Positions 1 through 5,324 of a stretch of 5,581 bases of DNA are shown piece after piece. A program made the translations under genes and the position numbers. Source of the DNA: Cellvibrionales bacterium UBA5860. Its GTDB lineage: Bacteria; Pseudomonadota; Gammaproteobacteria; Pseudomonadales; Porticoccaceae. The notes beneath the pieces were generated by a model. That model saw only the letters and a program-made list of their open reading frames with translations, was not told the DNA's origin and made no database searches. The stretch lies in the NCBI GenBank assembly GCA_002431545.1, contig DJFY01000058.1, positions 64,340 to 69,920 on the forward strand, read 5' to 3'. How positions within the stretch are numbered: the stretch's first letter is position 1; the number at the start of each line of letters is the position of its first letter.

Positions 1-19
1 TTTTTTTTCTTTTCTCAAC

Positions 20-979
20 TTAGTCGACGGCCTGGCTGCAACCGGCGAAGTACTCTCGAGCCGCGGCAATATCCAGGTGTATTCGCGCCACCAGGTCATC
101 CAGACTGGCGAATTTCTGTTCGTCGCGCAGCTTGTGCCGAAACTCGACAGAAATCCGGCGCCCGTATATCTCCCTGTTCCAGCCCAGCAGGTGGACTTCC
201 AGCATCGGCACGACCAGATCGCCAACCGTAGGCCGCAAACCCACATTGGCGACGCCCGCGACGCGTTCCCCTTCGACCCGGGCGTAGACGGCGAATACGC
301 CTTGCAGGGGCGCCCGGTAGCGATGCAGATTGACATTGGCCGTTGGAATACCCAACTGGCGCCCGAGCTGCTGGCCGTAAACCACCTTGCCGGAAATACA
401 GAAAGGCTGTCCCAGCAAGCGCTCCGCGGTGGCAAACTGGCCCTCCCGGAGGGCATGGCGAATGCGTGTGCTGCTGACACGCGCGCCATCGATCGCGACA
501 GTACGTGTCTCGACCACGTCAAATCCGTAGCGCTGCCCTTCCCGGGTCAGCATGGCAAAATCACCCTTGCGATCGCAGCCGAAACGAAAATCGTCACCGA
601 CCACCAGGCATTTAATGGCCAGGCCCTCAACGAGAATTCGGTCGACAAAAGCCCGCGCGGACAGCTCTCGCAGTACCTTGTTAAACCTGACGCAAAATAC
701 CCGATCGATACCGAATTTACCGAGCGCATCGATTTTTTCCCGCAACCGCATCAAGCGGGGCGGCGAGGTTTCACCGGAAAAAAATTCCTTAGGCTGTGGT
801 TCAAAAATCATGACCACAGAGGGAACGCCATAATGTCGGGCTTTCTCCCGGACCTGATCGATAATCGCCCGGTGTCCCAGGTGCAGGCCGTCAAACGAGC
901 CGATCGTCAATACGCAATCGCGATGCTCGGCGCGCAGGTTGTGCAGACCACGAATAAACAAATCCTTGCGCAGTTCCAA
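20..979 (-). CDS. ribF: Bifunctional riboflavin kinase / FMN adenylyltransferase (FAD synthetase)
   Basis: Cytoplasmic enzyme that phosphorylates riboflavin to FMN and then adenylylates FMN to FAD. The 319-residue product shows both domains in the usual order. The N-terminal adenylyltransferase half has the nucleotidyl-transferase motif GSFDGLHLGH (27-36), VVGDDFRFG (126-134) and VSSTRIR (168-174). The C-terminal flavokinase half has GRQLGIPTAN (206-215), with the PTAN metal/nucleotide motif, then NVGLRPTVG (245-253) and LEVHLL, whose Glu261 matches the family's catalytic acid. The length fits the family (E. coli RibF is about 313 residues). The gene lies 99 bases downstream of murJ on the same strand, the usual gammaproteobacterial order. 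The start is uncertain. The first possible codon is TTG at 979, with no clear ribosome binding site. TTG at 961 gives 313 residues. ATT at 955 sits 7 bases after AAGGA (967-963). The function is certain; the N-terminus is not. Confidence 0.95.
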   Translation of the reverse strand: MELRKDLFIRGLHNLRAEHRDCVLTIGSFDGLHLGHRAIIDQVREKARHYGVPSVVMIFEPQPKEFFSGETSPPRLMRLREKIDALGKFGIDRVFCVRFNKVLRELSARAFVDRILVEGLAIKCLVVGDDFRFGCDRKGDFAMLTREGQRYGFDVVETRTVAIDGARVSSTRIRHALREGQFATAERLLGQPFCISGKVVYGQQLGRQLGIPTANVNLHRYRAPLQGVFAVYARVEGERVAGVANVGLRPTVGDLVVPMLEVHLLGWNREIYGRRISVEFRHKLRDEQKFASLDDLVARIHLDIAAAREYFAGCSQAVD

Positions 980-1026
980 GTCGGTCGGCCCATTTATCGA
1001 GTAAATTCAGTCGCTAAAGCGGCTGG

Positions 1027-1055
1027 ATTATACCCCAGCAGACCCGGGGAATGTA
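1027..1055 (-). promoter_or_regulatory. Candidate sigma-70 promoter for ribF
   Basis: Read on the minus strand, the murJ-ribF gap contains a perfect TATAAT (plus-strand 1027-1032), about 48 bases before the TTG at 979. At 17-base spacing the -35 position reads TACATT (1050-1055), which matches TTGACA poorly, and there is no extended -10 TG. The -10 box lies in the loop of a 5-bp inverted repeat, GCTGG/CCAGC (1022-1026 and 1035-1039). A secondary promoter letting ribF be expressed apart from murJ is plausible. The weak -35 means it may need an activator or be fortuitous. Confidence 0.4.
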
Positions 1056-1078
1056 GGCACTGACAGAGCCATAAGCCC

Positions 1079-2716
1079 TCACCTGCCCCCTGCCGCGGTC
1101 GCACTTTGCCGAAAGTGGCGCGGACGGATACCGCAGAGCCACAACACAACGCAGTAGGCGACGAAACCGGCAGTACTCAGCGTCAGAATCGCACCCGCCC
1201 GGCCCGCCACATCCAGGACGAACCAGTCCCAGCGCGCGAGACCGGCAAAGAGGACAAGCGTCATCGCCAGGTTAGCGATCCCGATGCACGCGAGAAACCG
1301 CCGCCAGGCCAGAGCCGGTTGCACCCGCAATCGATAGTGCAGCACCCCCTCCCGCCGCAGACCCCGATACAGCAGACCTGCATTGACAAAGGCTGCAAGA
1401 GAAGTTGCCAGCGCCAGGCCAACGTGGCCCAAACCCAGGTAAAAGTGCAGAGGCACCACGAAGATAAGATTCATGATCATATTTGCCACCATGGCGATGA
1501 TGCCGATACGCACGGGCGTTCGAGTATCCTGGCGCGCGTAAAACCCAGGGGCCAAGATCTTAATCAGCATAAAGGCCACGATGCCGATGGCGTAGGCCCG
1601 CAGACTCCAGGCAGACATGGCTATTTCCCGGTGCCCCATCTCGTCGCCGTTGAAAAACAGTGCAACCAACACCGGCTCGGCAATGACCAACAAAGCTACG
1701 GACGCGGGCACTGCTATCACTACGACAAAGCGCAGCGCCCAGTGCAGGGTCTGGTTAAAAATCTCGACCGACGCACTGGCGTGCTGCCTGGACAAGCTGG
1801 GCAGAATCACGGTTGCCGCGGCAATGGCAAACACGCCGAGGGGAAGCTCGGCCAGGCGGTCCGAGTAATATAGCCAGGAGACGCTGCCGGTCGGCAAAAA
1901 AGATGCGATCACCGTGTCCAACAGCAGGTTGATCTGACTCACCGAAACGCCAAAAATAGCTGGCGCCATCAGGCGGAGTATTTTTCTGACACCCGCGTGC
2001 TGCCAATCCAGGGTTGGCCGCGGCATCTGGCCGATGGCTGCCAGGAAGGGCAGATGAAATAGCCACTGTATGACGCCAGCGGCAAAAACACCCCACGCCA
2101 GCGCATAGGCCGGCCGCTCGAACCACGGGGTCGCCACCAGCGCCGCGCCGATAAGACATAGATTAAGCCAGACCGGAGAAAACGCGGGTACGGCAAAGCG
2201 ATCGAAACTATTGAGGATACCGCCGGCAAATCCAGTCAGTGAAATAAACAGCAGATAAGGAAAGGTAATCCGTATCATGTCACTGGCGGCCTGAAATTTT
2301 TCGCCGTCGCCCCAGAAACCCGGGGCAAATACCGCGGTGATCACCGGCGCGCCGGCGACAGCGACCACAGTCAAAAGGATCAGTACAGAGCCCAGGGCGC
2401 CTGCGACCCGGTCGGTCAATTCTCTCACTGCCGCGGCGCCACCTTTTTCGCGATATTCCGCCAGCACCGGCACAAAGGCCTGAGCGAAAGCTCCTTCGGC
2501 AAACAGGCGGCGAAGGAAGTTGGGGATTTTAAAGGCGACAAAAAAGGCATCGGCGAAAGCGTCAGCACCGATGACCCGCGCAAAAACAACGTCGCGAACC
2601 AGACCCAGCACCCGCGACAGCATGGTCATGGCACTGACAATAATGCTCGACCGCAGCAGGCCACGCCGGTCGCCTTCGACGGGCACCGTCGTCGTGCCCG
2701 GTTGTCGCTCACTCAA
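1079..2716 (-). CDS. murJ: Lipid II flippase MurJ (MviN), MOP superfamily
   Basis: Polytopic inner-membrane protein that flips the peptidoglycan precursor lipid II to the periplasmic face. The 545-residue product is hydrophobic throughout, consistent with the 14 transmembrane helices of the family. The signature TMLSRVLGLVRD begins at residue 31, followed by ADAFFVAFKIPNFLRRLFAEGAF (split here as ADAFFVAFK, 55-63, then the rest). Residues known to matter in E. coli MurJ are all present at a constant offset of 17: Arg35, Arg41, Asp56, Lys63, Arg69, Arg70, Glu74 and Arg287 (in YYSDRL), matching R18, R24, D39, K46, R52, R53, E57 and R270. It is longer than the E. coli protein mainly because of a polar N-terminal extension (SERQPGTTTVPVEGDRRG) before the first helix. 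The start is TTG at 2716, with only a weak GGA upstream. It overlaps the stop of a short leader ORF. GTG at codon 11 is an alternative start. The gene is divergent from hslV and ribF follows it. Confidence 0.96.
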   Translation of the reverse strand: MSERQPGTTTVPVEGDRRGLLRSSIIVSAMTMLSRVLGLVRDVVFARVIGADAFADAFFVAFKIPNFLRRLFAEGAFAQAFVPVLAEYREKGGAAAVRELTDRVAGALGSVLILLTVVAVAGAPVITAVFAPGFWGDGEKFQAASDMIRITFPYLLFISLTGFAGGILNSFDRFAVPAFSPVWLNLCLIGAALVATPWFERPAYALAWGVFAAGVIQWLFHLPFLAAIGQMPRPTLDWQHAGVRKILRLMAPAIFGVSVSQINLLLDTVIASFLPTGSVSWLYYSDRLAELPLGVFAIAAATVILPSLSRQHASASVEIFNQTLHWALRFVVVIAVPASVALLVIAEPVLVALFFNGDEMGHREIAMSAWSLRAYAIGIVAFMLIKILAPGFYARQDTRTPVRIGIIAMVANMIMNLIFVVPLHFYLGLGHVGLALATSLAAFVNAGLLYRGLRREGVLHYRLRVQPALAWRRFLACIGIANLAMTLVLFAGLARWDWFVLDVAGRAGAILTLSTAGFVAYCVVLWLCGIRPRHFRQSATAAGGR

Positions 2717-2757
2717 TGGGGGAAATCCAAAACAGGAATAACGCAGATAGTCGCCAT
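2713..2757 (-). other. Possible 14-codon leader ORF overlapping the murJ start
   Basis: On the minus strand an ATG at 2757 opens a 14-residue frame (MATICVIPVLDFPH). Its TGA stop overlaps the TTG start of murJ as TTGA, an arrangement typical of translational coupling. There is no Shine-Dalgarno sequence before this ATG. If the weak -10 box at 2764-2769 is used, transcription would begin at or next to the ATG, which would make it leaderless. It could equally be chance, since short ORFs of this size are common. I do not recognise the peptide. Confidence 0.2.
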
Positions 2758-2763
2758 GCGCGC

Positions 2764-2792
2764 AGTTTAGCCGCGCGCCGGGTCGCGGCCAA
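2764..2792 (-). promoter_or_regulatory. Weak candidate sigma-70 promoter for murJ
   Basis: On the minus strand TTGGCC (plus-strand 2787-2792) and TAAACT (2764-2769) are separated by exactly 17 bases. Each matches four of six consensus positions. The spacer is very GC-rich and holds the 6-bp inverted repeat GCCGCG/CGCGGC (2770-2775 and 2784-2789). Placement about 50 bases before murJ is reasonable, but the match is weak. Confidence 0.25.
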
Positions 2793-2808
2793 GATTCAAT
2801 CGCGTCCG

Positions 2809-2836
2809 CTTGAAATTGTCTATGCCCGCCCCAACC
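2809..2836 (+). promoter_or_regulatory. Heat-shock (sigma-32) promoter of hslVU
   Basis: CTTGAAA at 2809-2815 is an exact match to the sigma-32 (RpoH) -35 consensus. After 13 bases, CCCCAACC at 2829-2836 matches CCCCATNT at its first five positions. The spacing is that of classical heat-shock promoters. Transcription would start near 2843-2846, giving a leader of roughly 25 bases that contains the hslV ribosome binding site. hslVU is a known sigma-32 regulon operon in E. coli, so the position and identity agree. The last bases of the -10 element are imperfect. Confidence 0.75.
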
Positions 2837-2857
2837 ATAAGTTCTCTACTTTCGATT

Positions 2858-2862
2858 GGAGG
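2858..2862 (+). promoter_or_regulatory. Ribosome binding site that fixes the hslV start
   Basis: GGAGG at 2858-2862 is a strong Shine-Dalgarno core, 5 bases before TTG at 2868. It decides between two in-frame TTG codons. The upstream one, at 2856, overlaps this site and has none of its own, so the shorter 181-residue protein is preferred. Confidence 0.8.
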
Positions 2863-2867
2863 CCACT

Positions 2868-3413
2868 TTGGAACAATACCGCGGAACCACCATCCTGTCG
2901 GTACGTCGCAACGGCAAGGTGGTCGTGGGTGGCGACGGCCAGGTCAGCCTCGGCAACACCATCATGAAGGGCAACGCACGCAAAGTGCGTCGACTGTATC
3001 AGGACAGGGTCATCGCCGGCTTTGCCGGGGGTACCGCCGACGCTTTTACTCTGTTTGAACGCTTTGAAGCCAAGCTCGACCAACACCGGGGCAACCTGGT
3101 TCGCTCAGCGGTAGAGCTGGCCAAAGACTGGCGCACCGATCGAATTTTGCGCCGCCTCGAAGCCCTGCTGGCAGTGGCCGATAAAGAGGCGTCTCTAATC
3201 ATTACGGGGAACGGCGACGTGATCGAACCGGAGGAGGACATTATCGCCATCGGCTCGGGCGGCCCCTTTGCCCAGGCGGCGGCGCGTGCATTACTCGCCA
3301 ACAGCGACCTCAGTGCCCGAGACATCGTCGACAAAAGTCTGCAAATCGCCGCCGATATATGCATTTACACGAACGAAAACCGCACCCTTGAGGAGCTCGA
3401 CTGTCAGGTCTGA
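2868..3413 (+). CDS. hslV: ATP-dependent protease HslVU, peptidase subunit HslV (ClpQ)
   Basis: Threonine peptidase related to the proteasome beta subunit. It forms a double hexameric ring that degrades substrates unfolded by HslU in the cytoplasm. The start at TTG 2868 is chosen from GGAGG 5 bases upstream and gives 181 residues beginning MEQYRGTTILSVRR. Self-processing after Gly6 would expose Thr7 as the catalytic N-terminal threonine. In mature numbering, Asp17 (GGDGQ), Lys33 (GNARKVRR) and Ser124 (GSGG) are all in place, so the active site looks complete. AGFAGGTADAFTLFE and ELAKDWRTDR are hallmark HslV stretches. The mature length of 175 equals the E. coli enzyme. The six-residue propeptide is longer than the lone Met of E. 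coli HslV. It is the first gene behind the heat-shock promoter, with hslU 51 bases downstream. Confidence 0.97.
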   Translation: MEQYRGTTILSVRRNGKVVVGGDGQVSLGNTIMKGNARKVRRLYQDRVIAGFAGGTADAFTLFERFEAKLDQHRGNLVRSAVELAKDWRTDRILRRLEALLAVADKEASLIITGNGDVIEPEEDIIAIGSGGPFAQAAARALLANSDLSARDIVDKSLQIAADICIYTNENRTLEELDCQV

Positions 3414-3454
3414 AGACGCAGCACGCGCCACCTGCCGTTATCGACTCAAGTCCT

Positions 3455-3479
3455 GGAGAACTGAATGTCAAACATGACA
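3455..3479 (+). promoter_or_regulatory. hslU ribosome binding site with a small hairpin over the start codon
   Basis: GGAG at 3455-3458 lies 6 bases before the hslU ATG at 3465, a good Shine-Dalgarno arrangement. Immediately after it, TGTCA (3466-3470) and TGACA (3475-3479) form a perfect 5-bp inverted repeat with a 4-base loop. This would pair the U and G of the AUG in mRNA. The stem is short and AU-rich, so it should be marginally stable. A role in temperature-dependent initiation is speculation. The ribosome binding site itself is well supported. Confidence 0.5.
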
Positions 3480-4790
3480 CCTCGGGAGATCGTCCACGAG
3501 CTCGACCGCTATATTGTCGGTCAGGATTCGGCCAAACGCGCAGTAGCGATTGCGTTGCGCAACCGCTGGCGGCGCATGCAGCTGCCCGAAGAGCTGCGCA
3601 ATGAAATTACACCCAAAAATATTCTGATGATTGGCCCCACCGGCGTCGGCAAGACGGAGATCGCGCGACGCCTGGCGCGGCTGGCCAACGCCCCCTTTAT
3701 CAAGGTCGAAGCCACCAAGTTCACCGAAGTCGGCTATGTCGGCCGCGATGTGGAGTCGATCGTGCGCGATCTCGTGGAAACGTCGGTTAAGCTTCTACGC
3801 GAACAGGAAATGCATAAAGTCCGGCAGCGGGCCCAAGATGCGGCGGAAGAACGGATTCTTGACGCTCTGCTGACCCCGGCCAGGGGCGAAGAGGCGGAGA
3901 GCGATTCATCCACCCGTCAATTGTTCAGAAAAAAACTGCGCGAGGGGCAACTCGACGATCGCGAAATAGAAATCGAAGTGAGCGCCATGCCCGTCGGTGT
4001 CGAGATCATGGCACCGCCGGGCATGGAAGAAATGACCAGCCAGCTGCAAAACATGTTCGCCAATATGGGCGGTGGCGGCAAACGCAAAAGCCGCAAACTC
4101 ACTGTCGAACAGGCCCTGGGGATTCTGATCGACGAGGAGGCTGCAAGGTTGATCAATGAAGAGGACATCAAGACGCGGGCCGTCGCCAATGCCGAGCAGA
4201 ACGGTATCGTTTTTATCGACGAACTGGACAAGGTTGCCAAACGCGGCGAAACTTCGGGTAGCGACGTCTCCAGGGAAGGCGTGCAGCGGGATCTCCTGCC
4301 GCTGATTGAAGGCTGTACCGTTTCGACCAAGTTCGGCATGATCAAAACCGACCACATATTGTTTATTGCCTCCGGCGCTTTTCATTTTTCCAAGCCCTCG
4401 GATCTGATCCCCGAGTTGCAAGGACGCCTGCCCATCCGGGTCGAGCTGGATTCACTGAGCACCGAAGATTTCGAACGCATTCTCACCGAACCCAGCGCGT
4501 CGCTCACGACCCAGTACCGGGAGTTACTGGCAACCGAAGGCCTGAAAATCGAGTTCAAGCCGGATGGTGTGCGCCGTATTGCCGAAATCTCCTGGGAAGT
4601 CAACGAGCGCACGGAAAATATCGGCGCACGGCGTTTGCACACCGTAGTCGAGCGCTTGCTTGAGGAATTGTCATATGACGCAGCAGATCTGGGCGCAGAA
4701 GATGGCGCCCGAATCATCGATGCCGCTTTTGTCGACGAACACCTGGCAGAATTATCCCGTAACGAAGACCTGTCGCGGTTTATACTCTAG
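3465..4790 (+). CDS. hslU: ATP-dependent protease HslVU, ATPase/unfoldase subunit HslU (ClpY)
   Basis: AAA+ unfoldase of the Clp/Hsp100 group that forms a hexamer capping HslV, unfolding substrates and threading them into the peptidase chamber. The 441-residue product (E. coli 443) begins MSNMTPREIV like the family. Walker A is GPTGVGKT (57-64), the pore loop GYVG (90-93) and Walker B IVFIDELDK (248-256). The sensor region ILFIASGAFH begins at 298, the arginine finger is in QGRLPIR (Arg321) and sensor 2 is GARR (387-390). The substrate-receiving I domain lies between Walker A and B (roughly 110-240), with the conserved KKLREGQLDD and VEIMAPPGMEEM. The C-terminal EDLSRFIL tail, which docks into HslV to activate it, is intact. 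The start is ATG with GGAG 6 bases upstream; Met4 is a less likely alternative. It is presumably cotranscribed with hslV and the DUF971 gene. Confidence 0.98.
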   Translation: MSNMTPREIVHELDRYIVGQDSAKRAVAIALRNRWRRMQLPEELRNEITPKNILMIGPTGVGKTEIARRLARLANAPFIKVEATKFTEVGYVGRDVESIVRDLVETSVKLLREQEMHKVRQRAQDAAEERILDALLTPARGEEAESDSSTRQLFRKKLREGQLDDREIEIEVSAMPVGVEIMAPPGMEEMTSQLQNMFANMGGGGKRKSRKLTVEQALGILIDEEAARLINEEDIKTRAVANAEQNGIVFIDELDKVAKRGETSGSDVSREGVQRDLLPLIEGCTVSTKFGMIKTDHILFIASGAFHFSKPSDLIPELQGRLPIRVELDSLSTEDFERILTEPSASLTTQYRELLATEGLKIEFKPDGVRRIAEISWEVNERTENIGARRLHTVVERLLEELSYDAADLGAEDGARIIDAAFVDEHLAELSRNEDLSRFIL

Positions 4791-4814
4791 GGCAAATCGC
4801 ACTGGGCCGTTTGC

Positions 4815-5207
4815 GTGACACCAGACAAAATAACCCTTCACAAACAGGACGCCACCCTGGAACTGGTTTACCCGGATGCCAGCCGGGCGCTTTTTACCGC
4901 AGAATTTCTGCGTGTCCACTCACCCAGTGCCGAAGTCAGGGGTCACGGGCCGGGCGAAGAGATACTGCAGTACGGCAAGAAAAATGTCGGCATCTCCGGC
5001 CTCAAGCCCACCGGTCATTATGCCCTGCTGATCGAATTCGACGATGGCCACGACACAGGCATCTTTAGCTGGACATACCTGCGAGAACTGCACGAGCGCC
5101 AGGACGAGCTATGGCGGGATTACCTGGACAGACTCGCCGCCGCCGGCAAGTCTCGGGACCCGGAGGAGCAGGTACTGAAAATATTCAACCCCGGACAAAC
5201 CCACTGA
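4815..5207 (+). CDS. DUF971 (gamma-butyrobetaine hydroxylase-like N-terminal domain) protein
   Basis: A 130-residue stand-alone DUF971 protein of unproven function. The family pattern is clear: TLELVYPDASRALFTAEFLRV, split as the beta-strand start LELVYPD (16-22) and AEFLRVHSPSAEVRGHGPG around 29-47. These are followed by VGISGLKPTGHYAL and FDDGHDTGIFSWTYL. In gamma-butyrobetaine hydroxylase the equivalent domain binds zinc through cysteines and a histidine. This protein has no cysteine, so that zinc site is incomplete, although the GHD histidine remains. The domain also forms the C-terminus of the plant Fe-S carrier HCF101, so a role in Fe-S or metal handling is possible. The start is GTG at 4815, the first start codon after an in-frame stop that ends hslU, 24 bases away; its ribosome binding site is weak. 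Adjacency to hslVU suggests the same transcript. The charged C-terminal tail (about 97-130) is likely helical. Confidence 0.88.
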   Translation: MTPDKITLHKQDATLELVYPDASRALFTAEFLRVHSPSAEVRGHGPGEEILQYGKKNVGISGLKPTGHYALLIEFDDGHDTGIFSWTYLRELHERQDELWRDYLDRLAAAGKSRDPEEQVLKIFNPGQTH

Positions 5208-5213
5208 GCCTTT

Positions 5214-5255
5214 GCCAGCACAAGGCTGCCCTGGTCTTAAGCAAGCTGGTTTTTT
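5214..5255 (+). terminator. Possible Rho-independent terminator of the hslVU-DUF971 operon
   Basis: GCCAGC (5214-5219) can pair with GCTGGT (5245-5250), closing with one G-U pair, and is followed by a run of six T (5250-5255). It lies directly after the DUF971 stop. The loop of 25 bases is longer than in a typical terminator and contains no clean inner stem, so efficiency is doubtful. The convergent gene ahead makes termination here sensible. The remainder of the 117-base convergent spacer is AT-rich near 5303-5329 and shows nothing else clear. Confidence 0.4.
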
Positions 5256-5324
5256 CTGTCGACACGCCCTCACCCCGGCAATTTGCCTTCACATGGCAAC
5301 GGACTAATAACTTTAATTTATTAT

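Noticed and set aside
1..19. T-rich tract at the left edge as a ribF terminator
   Set aside because: On the coding (minus) strand the tract is A-rich, not T-rich, and no hairpin precedes it. It is more likely part of the spacer before the next gene, and the window ends there.
77..1063. 328-codon plus-strand open frame covering most of the same bases as ribF
   Set aside because: It lies antisense to ribF, which has full family motifs. The translation has no recognisable domain and its composition is that of a reverse-strand shadow of a GC-rich gene.
1106..1873. 255-codon plus-strand open frame within murJ
   Set aside because: It is antisense to well-supported membrane-protein coding sequence. 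The Gln/His/Arg-rich translation is what reversed hydrophobic codons give.
2856..2867. hslV starting four codons earlier at TTG 2856
   Set aside because: That codon overlaps the GGAGG that serves TTG 2868 and has no ribosome binding site of its own; MEQYRGTT is also the more usual N-terminal form.
3906..4421. 171-codon minus-strand open frame within hslU
   Set aside because: It is antisense to the I domain and Walker B region of an intact HslU, with no recognisable motif.
5277..5299. GGCAA-T-TTGCC-N7-GGCAA repeats as a terminator for the convergent minus-strand gene
   Set aside because: The stems are only 4-5 bp and no T run follows on the minus strand, so no terminator can be claimed.
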